The position numbers and the translations under genes are program-made. From Gamarada debralockiae (lineage: Eukaryota; Ascomycota; Leotiomycetes; Helotiales; Hyphodiscaceae), in assembly GCA_002803225.1 (NCBI GenBank), contig NXFV01001022.1, positions 1 through 19,053 on the forward strand: DNA of 19,053 nucleotides, given 5' to 3'. Below are positions 1 to 8,905 of this stretch, piece by piece (position 1 is the stretch's first letter; every line of letters starts with the position of its first letter). The notes under the pieces are model-generated. The model made no database searches. It was not told the origin of the DNA and saw only the letters and a program-made list of their open reading frames with translations.

Positions 1-317
1 ATGAGACTGTTCCCACCGGCTTTGTGCCCTTGTTGAATGCGACTGATACCGAACTTAATGCTTACGTCCAAACTACCACGGGGTGAGTTATCCTTGAGAT
101 CCGAGAAAAGCAGATGACTAACAGAATTAGCACAACTTACCACTCTGGAAGATCTGCAGCAATGGGAATAGTGGTTGACAATGACCTGAGAGTGAAAGGC
201 GTTTCTGGACTTAGAGTTGTGGATGCAAGTGTTATTCCAGCATCTATTGCTGCTCGTCTCCAAGTGGCCGTTTATGCTCTGGCAAACCAGGTAGCGAACA
301 TAATTCCCAGCAACTAA
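1..317 (+). CDS. GMC oxidoreductase, C-terminal part (5' end outside the window)
   Basis: Two exons, 1-82 and 131-317, encode the end of a glucose-methanol-choline (FAD-dependent) oxidoreductase, a family that oxidises alcohols, sugars or aryl alcohols and is often secreted. Visible family marks are the segment TYHSGRSAAMG, which holds the first catalytic His, then LRVKGVSGLRVVDASVIP, then a typical C-terminal helix with ALANQVANII. Reading starts in frame at base 3; the stop is TAA at 315-317. The 48-nt intron begins GTGAGT and ends TTAG, with ACTAAC just before. Odd point: where relatives usually have His or Asn as the second active-site residue (for example IAAHLQA), this one reads IAARLQV. 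The substrate cannot be told from this fragment. Confidence 0.88.
83..130 (+). other. Intron in the GMC oxidoreductase gene
   Basis: 48-nt intron with donor GTGAGT, branch-like ACTAAC at 117-122 and acceptor TTAG. Its removal joins GG to C as a Gly codon and keeps the family frame on both sides. Confidence 0.85.
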
Positions 318-1160
318 ACCATCATGCTTTGCCCCTTGTATTTGATCAATTAAACATTAAACACAAAACTTCTAAGTTTCCGCCCTAACCCCCAAGTTTT
401 CTTAACTTCCGTTAGGCTAATTTCTGTATCTCTCTTGATCTTTGGGTAAGTTCTCCTCAAATTGAGCGAATCATCTGGAGATTTGAGATATTCAAAAAAT
501 TTGAACAATTTGAAATTGCGAATTCACTGGGAGATATTGGTTCATTTAAATTCGAATTTCTAATCGAAAGATGCCCCACAGGTTTTGGAGGGATGAGTCT
601 AGGAAAGCACAGATTTTCGGCATCTGGAAGGCAATTCCATGGAATTTCCATGGTTTGATTCTAGCGGAAGTTATCTAGTACTAATCTCTACTGGTGTGGT
701 TTCGTCGCATGCTAGAGCTCTGCTTCCATAGAATTTCCATAGAATATATTACGTAGCGAGAAATATTAGAGAAGAGGGCCATCTGAGGCCGAGCTCAGGG
801 TACTGGTGCTCGACAAGTATGGTGCTTGGCTGTTATTCCAGAGAGACTTGTAATGCATCAAGCTCCATAGAAATTCCATAATACCACGGCTCTTGTAATG
901 GAACGGAACCATTCTAGCTACTTTGTAATGGAAGTTGTCTCAGAGCTGGTCAATAGAATCGATGGAAATTCCAGATGCCGAACATTGTTCACAGCCAGGT
1001 TGACGCCAGGAGTAGAAAGGACAGCATTCGTGGAAAGAAGGAGCAGTCATACGCATGTTCAACAACCGTGGTCAAGCAATTGAGGGATTCAGCACCTGTT
1101 TATCATATCGTCAATCATTATCCTGCTCCCTTTCATTTCTTCAACTGAAGTTTTCTCTCT
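318..1160. other. Intergenic region with a cluster of short dyad repeats
   Basis: About 840 bases with no convincing gene. It holds the 3' flanks of two convergent genes, the GMC gene on + and the F-box gene on -. Several related short motifs built on CCAT(A/G)GAA and TTCCAT occur between 635 and 980, and the 9-mer CTTGTAATG recurs. The short open frames here are not supported by composition or recognisable motifs. Confidence 0.5.
635..979. repeat. Cluster of TTCCAT/ATGGAA dyads and direct repeats
   Basis: At 637-653 CCATGGAA and TTCCATGG form perfect 8-base arms around one T. At 724-745 the 11-mer TTCCATAGAAT occurs twice in tandem. At 863-882 a further copy reads CTCCATAGAAATTCCATAAT, and at 961-977 GATGGAAATTCCAGATG. 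The copies are spaced irregularly, so this is a dispersed cluster and not a satellite. It could be protein-binding sites or the wreck of a small repeat. Confidence 0.55.
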
Positions 1161-2684
1161 TCATCTTAAGTCCCTTCTTCTCATCCAACATTGTCTCCCT
1201 ATACTTTTCAACTCCCACCCAACAGCTGCGCAAAGCTTCGGAAGCACTTCATACCTCCTCAAAACTTTGTCTGAAATCTCAATGATCTGTAAGGGCATCG
1301 ATTGTGGGCCCAGCAAGATCGAAGTACGAATTTTGCCCTGTTCTTCGACTGGAAGGCTGCTGATATCCAGATACTTTAAGTCAGATGTAGCTTTTGATGG
1401 AGAAGCCTCGGGGTACGAGTTGATTCTTTGTCGTAGCTTACAAACAGCAATTGATTCTTCCATCGGACTAAGGACCATTTGGTATTTTGGGTCTAGCTCT
1501 TCTGCATCTCCCCAGGGGATGTCTGACTCCCTCTCTTCGTTGTGCAGATTTTCGAAACCAAGAAACAGTTTCTCGATGTCTTGGAACATTAGGTGGGGCC
1601 CAAGGCTCAATTCTTCAAGCTTCACTGACAGCCTGCTCAAGAGGGGTACATGTACCGAAGTGAAGGCCGAATTCTTGAGGTTGAGAACTCTCAATGTTGA
1701 GGGCAGGTTTGGCAATAGTCTTGAAATATCGCCTTCGATGAGGATTTGAAACTCGATCTCTGGGTTCGTCTCCAGATTCAGATAAACAAGATCCTTCATC
1801 GACGGGTGATTGACAATGAAGTCAACGAGCGTTTTGCCTTCCAGATCATAACAGTGACTAACGTCGAGACGGCCCAATTTCGCAGTCGCAGGGATGCTGG
1901 ATATGGCAGCGCAGGTGATTTGTGTATTCGCCACGTTGATATGTTTGAGATTCGGAAGTCGAGGTAGGAGCAACTCAAAAAACCCTGGAGGGAGACTGGT
2001 ACATCCCTCTAGGATAAGTGACTTAATTGATTTTGTGATCTCTTGGTTTTGATTGAAAAGCGCTGAGCATCCGTCGATGAAGCCTGGGGAGTTGCACCCT
2101 GATAGATCGAGAGTCTCCAGGTAAGGCAGATCGTAAAATGACTTCTGGAGTACTTCTAAGTCCACAAAGTGCTCCATAAAGTTGTTTATTCGGAAATCTC
2201 TGATGAGAGGTGTCCGAGATAAAGATTCGAGTAGTGGATTCCACGCTCTTTTCAAGTTGGGTGTGGCGATGGCTGCGGTGCATACATTCGACACATTCAA
2301 GCTTCGTACCGACGATCCCAGGACTGGGTGTTTTGTGATTTGAACCAGAGCTTTCTCCAGAGTTTCAGACCGAGAAATCTCAATATTACGGTACATTACT
2401 GGAAGAGCCAAGCCGAGTAATGTCCGCGACGTGAGTAGACAAGAGAGGAGACAGAGCGGCGATTGTGTTTTTGAGTTTGGATCAACTAGGAAAATGTCAG
2501 AATGAACGTGCCCGAGAAACTTAATGTAGATTTTAGTACCTGGAAGACTCTTTGAAAATGAGTCTGACGTCCTTGACTCTGACGCTGGACTCACTGATAG
2601 GAGAATCTTGTGGAGGAGTTCGGAAGGTAATTTTTCAATTGGTGATTCACCGACGGGGTATGAGAAACAATGAGCAGAAGACAT
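1161..2684 (-). CDS. F-box / leucine-rich repeat protein
   Basis: A 507-residue open frame. An F-box-like core IEKLPSELLHKILLSV lies at residues 16-31, and the ALPVMYRNIEI segment near 93-103 is typical of the region after the F-box in fungal proteins. Leucine-rich repeats follow at about 189-363, for example LETLDLSGC, IKSLILEGC, LKHINVANTQI, LGRLDVSHC and LRVLNLKNSAF. The C-terminus ends in a Trp/Arg-rich tail, GRQCWMRRRDLR. F-box/LRR proteins usually bind Skp1 and choose substrates for an SCF ubiquitin ligase through the LRR; the substrate here is unknown. ATG at 2682-2684 is the natural start because it precedes the F-box. A 54-nt in-frame stretch at 2486-2539 has intron-like ends and may be spliced, so the true protein could be 489 residues. 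Confidence 0.82.
   Translation of the reverse strand: MSSAHCFSYPVGESPIEKLPSELLHKILLSVSPASESRTSDSFSKSLPGTKIYIKFLGHVHSDIFLVDPNSKTQSPLCLLSCLLTSRTLLGLALPVMYRNIEISRSETLEKALVQITKHPVLGSSVRSLNVSNVCTAAIATPNLKRAWNPLLESLSRTPLIRDFRINNFMEHFVDLEVLQKSFYDLPYLETLDLSGCNSPGFIDGCSALFNQNQEITKSIKSLILEGCTSLPPGFFELLLPRLPNLKHINVANTQITCAAISSIPATAKLGRLDVSHCYDLEGKTLVDFIVNHPSMKDLVYLNLETNPEIEFQILIEGDISRLLPNLPSTLRVLNLKNSAFTSVHVPLLSRLSVKLEELSLGPHLMFQDIEKLFLGFENLHNEERESDIPWGDAEELDPKYQMVLSPMEESIAVCKLRQRINSYPEASPSKATSDLKYLDISSLPVEEQGKIRTSILLGPQSMPLQIIEISDKVLRRYEVLPKLCAAVGWELKSIGRQCWMRRRDLR
2486..2539 (-). other. Possible in-frame 54-nt intron in the F-box gene
   Basis: On the minus strand this stretch begins GTACTA and ends TTTTCCTAG, with CTGAC near the acceptor. 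It is exactly 54 nt and has no stop, so it can be spliced or retained without changing frame. It encodes about 18 residues (near 49-66) between the F-box core and the LRR part that do not resemble the family. The donor is not the best consensus. Confidence 0.4.
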
Positions 2685-3546
2685 AATGAGAGTGTTTTGA
2701 GACTGCTTTTTGAATTTGGAAATATATTCTTGAAATAGTCACAGGGCTCTCGTTAAACAACTGCATTCAAAGCGTTATCAAAACGCAAACCCAGTTTTCG
2801 TTTCTCTATCGTCAAACGCAACTCAGGACATATATACCATCTTTCCAATTCCCCAACTTCTATTTTAATCTTAACCCAGTACATTACGAATTTCCCGTGA
2901 AATAAAAGCCATCACGACATAAGCCGCGATTTGCCATGACTCGCCAAGACTCCACCCCGCTTCCCCGCCAATAACTCGCAACGCTTTTATAAATCGTGCT
3001 TCGCTGTGACTAAAAGCGTCAATTGACCCAGCTCGTGATGGAAGAAATTGATAATAATCCCTCGTCCCCAGCAAATGCCTTGGAAACATGTCAAGAACTC
3101 TTTGACTTCTGTCGTAATATTACGTAACTTCCTGTGTTGTGGTTATGAGAATTTTTCGGTTTGGTCCCCGAATCTACATATGGAAAGTGGAATTTTCGGA
3201 AATCTAGGATGCAGGAGAGTCAGTTTTTGATGATGGCAAGTTAACACGTGTTGTGAAGTCTGGCTTAGAACGCTTTGTTGGCTTGTTCGTTATTTTGAAA
3301 ATTTACTTGGATGAAAATAGTGGAAATATTTTTTCGCGGAAAGTCTGATAAAGGAGTGGCGTTGACTCTCAAGATATCTCCGAAGCTATCACGTGTATGA
3401 GACCCCTTTTCTCTTGGTCCTCTCTTTCTTAGGGGGCGGATTGAAATCTCGACGATGGGAGTGAGAGATTGTGTGGGATACCGGTTGTTTTTATTACACT
3501 GCTACTAAAAGTACAGTCTTCGCAATCACTAAAACCTTTCTTATCC
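2685..3546. promoter_or_regulatory. Upstream region of the F-box gene and 3' flank of the bromodomain gene
   Basis: About 860 bases without a supported gene. Features seen are two E-box-like CACGTG sites (3245-3250, the centre of AACACGTGTT, and 3390-3395) and a 12-base perfect palindrome CGTAATATTACG at 3113-3124. A 72-codon minus-strand frame at 2871-3089 has no recognisable motif and I do not call it a gene. Confidence 0.45.
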
Positions 3547-6327
3547 TCAAGCCTTCCGTCGTCTCTTCGCAACCGTCCCAATGCCTGCATCTGCATCACC
3601 GGCCAATTCATCAGGCTCGTCTTCTCCCTCTCCCATAACACTACTGCCCCGCATACCAACACTGCTTCCCCTGACCACACTCCCGACTCTCATGCCAGAC
3701 GCACCCATCATCTCCTCGCTCCTCCTCTCTGCACTTCTCAAACTGCCAACGATCTTCTCAACGTCTGCATACATAGCCCTCGTATCCTTCACCACCCCAT
3801 CCTCATCAATCTCATATCCCTCACCACCTTTCTTTCCCCTCCCTCTCATCTCCTCCCACGAAGCTCCCAATCCGCGATCTGGATCCGCATTAAACATAAT
3901 CGCGTTGGCAAACATGCGCATAAGTTCTTTCTCCAATTGCGCATAATTAATGATGCCTTTGGGAGGAATGAGGTCTTCTGAGATAGGCAGCCAGACACTC
4001 GATTGAGCTGGAGGAGTATCTTCTGGTATAGCAGCAGTTGCAGCCCTATGTCCTGCAAGGATGGCACTTTTGATGGTCTTTAAATCTTGTGGACGGAGAA
4101 TCAGGTTTCGATATCCATGGGCATCGCGCTCCTTGATTGGCGCTGCAAACATACTTGCGTTTCGGTGGCCGGTGATGGATTCTAGTGCTGAAGCTGAGAT
4201 TTTCGGGAACGCGCGCGTCCATAAGACGTGTGTAGCGGGACCTGCAGCTTCGTGAGGAGTTCCGACGATACTGTCATTCCGCTTGCGCTTCAATCGACTC
4301 GGCGAAATTGCGATATTTGATGGCCGGCTGCGGATGTTTGGAAGAGACTCATCTGCAGTGGTATCGCCAGTTTCGTCCTCAAGACCGGGAGGCAGAGGCA
4401 AGGGTGTTGCGACTTCTTCTTTGACAGCATTATCCAGTGAAAGCTCATCAGCATGTGACGTGACAGACTGGCTTCTGTAAGATCCGGCAATTACTGATGA
4501 AGCGGTGCTGCCAGCTCTGGCTCGTTGCGCCCCGCGTTTCTGAGTAGTTTTCTTAGGCTTAGGCTCCGCCTTTGGAGTTTGCTTCTTGGAGGTTTTCTTT
4601 GATAAAGGTGGTTTAGCGGGGCGGAGAACAGGGCTGATAGGTTCCACAGCGGGACGGTCGGTAAGAGTAAACATCCTTGGAGTGGATCCTGTGGGGTTTG
4701 GGGTCCATTTTGTCCCACTTCCCGTAACGAAACGAGATTGTCCTTGGGATATCGGAGTGTTGGGTAGACTGGGTCGAGGCTTGACAATATTTTGCGCCAT
4801 TGTAGGTCGTGGACCTTGATTCGCGTTATACGGTGAAGTATACTGCCTATTTTCGGGAGGAATAAGATTAGGCTGAGCTGGAAAGGGTCTTTGATTTGGA
4901 GGTGGCTGAAAGGGGTATTGCTGGGGAGGCCCTTGGTGAGGTGGACCTTGATGAGGAGGGGGTTGATATTGTGCTACATATGGCGGACTCCATTGTGGAG
5001 GACCATTGCCAGAATGAGGTCGTTGCTGGGGTGGGTAGGGCGGAGCAAAGCCGGCTGGTGGATGTTGCGTTGGGGGTCCTTGCATCAGAGGGGCTTGCAT
5101 CATTGGAGATCCAGATGTTGCTCGATACTGTTGGCCTGCTGCATCTGCCAACGCGTCCAATGGCATTCCATGAGGAGATCCAGGCGACCTGTGTCCACCA
5201 CTTGGGGGAGGGAGAATGATCTGATGTGAGTGTTGGGTATTGAGAGGAGATGATGGCACATGAGGGTGCTGTAAGCCATGCGGACCTTGAAATGATCCTC
5301 TCGGCGGCGGTGCAAACTGCTGCGGAGGGTATTGCTGGGGATTGAACTGCGGAGGAAATTGATCGCCTTGCTGATATGGTTGGGGATGGTGAGGTGGCCC
5401 ATATGGAGGTTCCCATTTGTATGCTATTCCAGGGTGCTGCTGCTGCTGTTGTTGTTGTTGCTGAGCAGGCGGCTGACCTTGATGGGCGGGAGGGGTAGGC
5501 TGTTGTGGGGCAGGTTGGAGTGGAGATGGACCATTGGGTCCATTGCTGGTTGGTCTATGTTGAACTGGAGGAATATTCTGGGTGCCAGGTTTGGGCTTTG
5601 GTTCTGACACTTGTGGAGAAGATGGCCTTGTAGACTCCCGACTATTGAGAACATCGTTGATCGTCAATCCTTCTGGTCTGATCTCCTTTGGAGGTACTGG
5701 GACTGGGGATGATGGTTTCGCAGGTTGTTCCTTTGGAGGTTGCGGTTTGGGTAATTCGACGGCCTTCTCGGGCGGAGGAGCAGGGCTTGCGCCATTGACT
5801 TTCGCTCGGGGTTCTTTTGGAGAGGCACTCCCATTCTTATTTGCCATGGCCTTGTCTTCCTTCAGGATCCTTTCATCCCATTCTCCCCTCTCGATTTCCT
5901 CGACTTCTTGTTGTAGGATCGCATATCGCCTCTCGTCCTCCTTGATCGCTTCGACCATAGAGTTCCTATATCGCGCATACAATCTGTCGGCCAATATTTG
6001 TAGCTTGTCCCTGTGTTCCTCGGCATCCTTGATCGTAGGTAAAGCTGGACTTGCGACCTTTCGCTTTTTAGATTCGGCTTGGCTGCCATCTTCCTGACCC
6101 TCCTCCTCGGCCTTTAACTCATCGCGGAGAAGTTGCAAATATAATTCGCGTAGAGAATGGGACTTCAATCTTCCAGCATCGTACGTTTCTCCATCCCTGA
6201 CATAGGCGTTGTTCGTTAAGAGCTCGGATATTCGGACAAAAGATTTGTCGTCAGTTCCGTATGTGACTAGGGATTGGAATAGCAGGAGACATTCGAGTGG
6301 CGTATACGCAGCTGCTGCAGGATTCAT
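3547..6327 (-). CDS. Bromodomain protein of the BRD8/Bdc1 type (NuA4-associated)
   Basis: About 926 residues counted from the ATG at 6325-6327. The N-terminal module begins AYTPLECLLLFQSLVTYG and resembles the SANT-like start of fungal BRD8-type proteins. A charged helical segment follows, then a very long Pro/Gln-rich disordered stretch with nine Gln in a row, then basic patches with KKTSKKQTPK and SRLKRKRND that could act as nuclear signals. The bromodomain lies at about 700-865, with YRNLILRPQDLKTIKSAI in the first helices and MFNADPD holding the acetyl-lysine-binding Asn near 813. The protein ends in KRRRKA. Relatives bind acetylated histones within the NuA4 acetyltransferase complex. The open frame runs further upstream but only to a GTG, so I start at the first in-frame ATG, which fits relatives; an upstream exon is possible. 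Confidence 0.85.
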   Translation of the reverse strand: MNPAAAAYTPLECLLLFQSLVTYGTDDKSFVRISELLTNNAYVRDGETYDAGRLKSHSLRELYLQLLRDELKAEEEGQEDGSQAESKKRKVASPALPTIKDAEEHRDKLQILADRLYARYRNSMVEAIKEDERRYAILQQEVEEIERGEWDERILKEDKAMANKNGSASPKEPRAKVNGASPAPPPEKAVELPKPQPPKEQPAKPSSPVPVPPKEIRPEGLTINDVLNSRESTRPSSPQVSEPKPKPGTQNIPPVQHRPTSNGPNGPSPLQPAPQQPTPPAHQGQPPAQQQQQQQQQHPGIAYKWEPPYGPPHHPQPYQQGDQFPPQFNPQQYPPQQFAPPPRGSFQGPHGLQHPHVPSSPLNTQHSHQIILPPPSGGHRSPGSPHGMPLDALADAAGQQYRATSGSPMMQAPLMQGPPTQHPPAGFAPPYPPQQRPHSGNGPPQWSPPYVAQYQPPPHQGPPHQGPPQQYPFQPPPNQRPFPAQPNLIPPENRQYTSPYNANQGPRPTMAQNIVKPRPSLPNTPISQGQSRFVTGSGTKWTPNPTGSTPRMFTLTDRPAVEPISPVLRPAKPPLSKKTSKKQTPKAEPKPKKTTQKRGAQRARAGSTASSVIAGSYRSQSVTSHADELSLDNAVKEEVATPLPLPPGLEDETGDTTADESLPNIRSRPSNIAISPSRLKRKRNDSIVGTPHEAAGPATHVLWTRAFPKISASALESITGHRNASMFAAPIKERDAHGYRNLILRPQDLKTIKSAILAGHRAATAAIPEDTPPAQSSVWLPISEDLIPPKGIINYAQLEKELMRMFANAIMFNADPDRGLGASWEEMRGRGKKGGEGYEIDEDGVVKDTRAMYADVEKIVGSLRSAERRSEEMMGASGMRVGSVVRGSSVGMRGSSVMGEGEDEPDELAGDADAGIGTVAKRRRKA
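5437..5463 (-). repeat. Poly-Gln tract (9 codons) in the bromodomain protein
   Basis: On the minus strand nine Gln codons in a row, a mix of CAG and CAA, lie inside a Pro/Gln-rich linker. On the plus strand it shows as CTG and TTG triplets and creates spurious Leu-rich frames. The mix of codons would slow slippage. Confidence 0.9.
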
Positions 6328-7273
6328 TCCACGATATCCTCGCCAGCTATCGAGGGGGGCGCGGCTGGACACAAGGTGAAGAGGAGCCACGACGATGATC
6401 TGTTTACTTTGATGTTAACTCGGTGACTGAATGGCCTCAGCGATTGCGACAACTTGCCGTGGGGTGTAGACAGAGTCGCCGGAAATACTGGATCGCGATT
6501 TGATGTCGCTCATGAGGTTCCTGGTTGTTGTTGACGCTTTTTCGCAATTGAATGATGCTATTCACAAATATGTCGAAAGAGCGAAAGGGTCACGTGCCAG
6601 CAAATTCAGATCGGCGAAAAGTTTGAGCGGGTTCCGATTTAAGATCCAAAAGCTGGACACAGAAAAAGGGGGGGAGTATTATCATCGACAATTCCTTTGG
6701 ACCTATTTCTGCTTGTATGTTTCTTTACTCTACTAGAATTCCCCCATTTCCCCTTCTGTGCTGTTATTTGTTTCTATTTCGATGAATGACATGTCATCAA
6801 CCTCTTCCTCTCGAAATCCTCTGCCCCTATATTGTTCCTGCCTCATTCCCAAGGCGTCAACTGATCGTCATGCATTTCCCCCTTCGCGTATCAGATTGCA
6901 AGCATGTTGCTGGCCTGACCGGACAACTTCCCCCTCGTCCTCCTGAATCAGCATTAAGGGCCTGAACTCTGCATAAATCTTCTAATAATATCTGACGAAT
7001 CTTCGTCTCATTGGAAAAATATCCCCCTTCTTTCATATTGGAATTCGAATACCTCAAAGCCCGAAAGAACAAAGGTTTCATCGTCTCATCCTTAAACTCC
7101 CCACTAGCTCGATACCCCTTTATTGCCAATTTAGCTTTGGGAGATCTGCGAATCTTTATTTACGGGAGAGAAGAACACTCCTTTGTTCTTGAAGAGGCAC
7201 GCTGCCTTCGACCACTCCAATTCCTACTCCTATCTTTTTATCGCCCTCTGTGGAAACCCTCCGCCCATTCGAT
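6328..7273. promoter_or_regulatory. Divergent promoter region between the bromodomain gene and the coiled-coil gene
   Basis: About 950 bases between two gene starts that point away from each other. It holds one CACGTG site at 6591-6596, C- and T-rich stretches close to the plus-strand gene, and a 32-codon minus-strand frame just upstream of the bromodomain start. No other gene was supported. Confidence 0.5.
6415..6513 (-). other. Upstream ORF or alternative first exon of the bromodomain gene
   Basis: ATG at 6511-6513 opens a 32-codon frame beginning MSDIKSRSSISGDSVYTPRQ and ending with TAA at 6415-6417, about 90 bases upstream of the chosen bromodomain start. If spliced after the codon CAA to the AG ending TAAACAG, it would join the bromodomain frame in phase. 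The donor would be GTTGTC, which is weak. Read it as a uORF or, less likely, a real first exon. Confidence 0.4.
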
Positions 7274-8000
7274 ATGTCCGATGACGATGTGGATCAGGAG
7301 TGGAAGCCAAACGGCAGACCGCAATCGTATGACCTGACTCCAGGAGCGCCAATTCATAAACTAACAGCTTCGCAGAACAATGGCACGCTCCTTCTCTCTC
7401 GCCCTGAACGACCTCTTTAAAATCGACAACAGCCTCGCAGATTTAGATGCTGCTGTTTCTGAAAAGTACTATCCCCTCCTTCCCACAACCCCTCGTTGAT
7501 CCCCGACACTACTAACCCAGGATCCATCCCGCAGAAAAAAAGCAGTATCATCCCAAACCTCTGAACTCGAAGCCCTTGAAGCCCGCCTCCGTGCAACCGA
7601 GGAGCGTCTGAAAGCAGCAGCATCCAACAAGTCTCCCTCCGGTCGCTCAAGTCCCAAACCACGAACACCTCTAGGTGACACGTTTGCGCAGAGTCCAACA
7701 AAGGCCAACAACGCTACAAGTCCACTGTCAACAGAATTTGGGAAGTCAGGATCTAGACCTGTGACTGCCAATCGGCCCAAGACTGGAGAGGGGAGACCGA
7801 CATCAGGATGGAAACAGGGACAGGGGGATGTGCCGCCTATGCCAGGACAACTGCCTCCCACGCCTGGAGCTAGCGAAGGTGAATCTACTGCCTCTGAGAA
7901 TGAATATGTGCTTGTTGAGCGGCAGAAGGCTAGTGCTGACCTTGGATTGAAAGATGGAGATATCCCGCCACCGCCCATGCCTACGAGGAACGAGGAATAA
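7274..8000 (+). CDS. Small coiled-coil, proline-rich protein (unknown function), three exons
   Basis: Exons 7274-7326, 7376-7465 and 7535-8000 give 202 residues. The first exon encodes MSDDDVDQEWKPNGRPQ and is in frame with the second, but the ATG at 7380-7382 in good context (AACAATGG, protein start MARSFSLALNDLFKI) may be the real start, which would put intron 1 in the 5' leader. After it comes a heptad-like helix with SELEALEARLRATEERLKAA, then a Ser/Pro/Thr-rich disordered tail with SPSGRSSPKPRTPLGD, MPGQLPPTPG and a final PPPPMP. The whole has the look of a conserved fungal scaffold or adaptor, but I do not recognise the family. No signal peptide or membrane segment is seen. Confidence 0.72.
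7327..7375 (+). other. Intron 1 of the coiled-coil gene
   Basis: 49 nt with donor GTATGA, branch ACTAAC and acceptor TTCGCAG. Splicing joins TC to A as Ser and keeps both flanking frames open. Confidence 0.75.
7466..7534 (+). other. Intron 2 of the coiled-coil gene
   Basis: 69 nt with donor GTACTA, branch TACTAAC at about 7509-7515 and acceptor CCGCAG. It joins AA to A as Lys and produces the continuous helix SEKKKAVSSQTSELEALEA. The nearer CAG at 7520 would put the exon in a frame with early stops. Confidence 0.75.
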
Positions 8001-8905
8001 GCCTTGAATCGACCGGCATAGTACCTGACGCTGAGGACACGGAGTTGCGCTGGATACCAGGCATGGGGAAGGATGAATGAGGAAGAGAAGGACATATTGT
8101 GCCTTGCATTGCAATTACGGCGTTCTAGGTTTCATATATGGCGGATAGTTTGCACATGGGGATACGCTCGTTGGATATGTACCATTCCGTCTTTGCATCG
8201 ATTGGTTCATGGGGTTCCGTTGGATTGTATATACCATTGATGATTGCACTAGAATGAAGGCCCTACTTCCATTATTTGGCCACTGCGCTGCCCAGACTCC
8301 ATCTCCGCCGTTTGCTGCCTCTGCTCCTTCCCTACATGCCAATTTACTCTTTTTCGATTTTCTTTCCGTGTGCCTTAAACATTTACGAGTACGCGGAAAC
8401 TCTTGAGCAAGTGCCTTCATTCACCCAGTGATTCTTCAACTCATATGTCCTACCGCATTAAATGGGTTATAAGATGTTAAAAGTCATTCGATTCTTTAAG
8501 AATTAAGAAGAATAGGTCTATGGCCTCTATCCTGGGAAGTTTACTCTGTTTCGGGGGTAAACCTCCAGGATATTGAAAGTACAGAAACGTCCCAAGCCGT
8601 GTATCTGTTTTCGGTCGTTCAAATGTTCGGAAAATCCATTATCTTGTACCCCAATTTAACACGGTAGCACAATAATATGGATAGCCTTACTGGTCACCAA
8701 GCCCAGTGTGCATAGCGTGTACATGTGTTGAGCAGGGGTTCAAGCAGCCTCAAGTCAGGCTGAATATCCGTGAGGCTGGTTGTTGAGACAGGCCCAAAGA
8801 AGGCTCTACCATTCCAGTCCATCTCAAACTTTATGACCGCCCTGCCGTACATTTCGCAACTCCATCATTTACTTAAGAAAGTCCTTCTTGCCTTGAGGCT
8901 ATGCA
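8001..8905. other. Intergenic region with a strong inverted repeat
   Basis: About 900 bases holding the 3' flank of the coiled-coil gene and the upstream region of the STAND-type fragment. The main feature is the hairpin at 8528-8572. A smaller perfect dyad, CAGCCT and AGGCTG around six bases, lies at about 8744-8761. Short frames on both strands show no motifs. Confidence 0.45.
8528..8572. repeat. Imperfect inverted repeat / hairpin
   Basis: Left arm TATCCTGGGAAGTTTAC (8528-8544) pairs with right arm GTAAACCTCCAGGATA (8557-8572) through 15 Watson-Crick pairs, one mismatch and one bulged G, around a 12-nt loop. In a minus-strand RNA the mismatch becomes a G-U pair. It lies about 530 bases after the stop of the upstream gene. 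Confidence 0.75.

Noticed and set aside
3469..3981. 170-codon plus-strand frame
   Set aside because: Overlaps the 3' coding part of the bromodomain gene on the other strand; low-complexity Ser/Pro/Leu composition typical of a shadow.
5332..5607. Leu-rich plus-strand frame opposite the bromodomain gene
   Set aside because: It is the antisense of the Pro/Gln-rich linker; the Leu run comes from the Gln codons.
5582..6097. 171-codon plus-strand frame
   Set aside because: Antisense shadow of the bromodomain gene with no motif.
6328..6390. Extended N-terminus of the bromodomain protein starting at 6390
   Set aside because: The codon there is GTG, not ATG, and the extra 21 residues do not look like the family; ATG at 6325-6327 precedes the conserved start.
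7469..8095. 208-codon minus-strand frame opposite the coiled-coil gene
   Set aside because: The plus strand there has exons with good splice sites and a heptad helix; the minus frame has no motif.
8115..8420. 101-codon minus-strand frame
   Set aside because: Lies in the 3' flank of another gene, shows no motif and has biased composition; probably chance.
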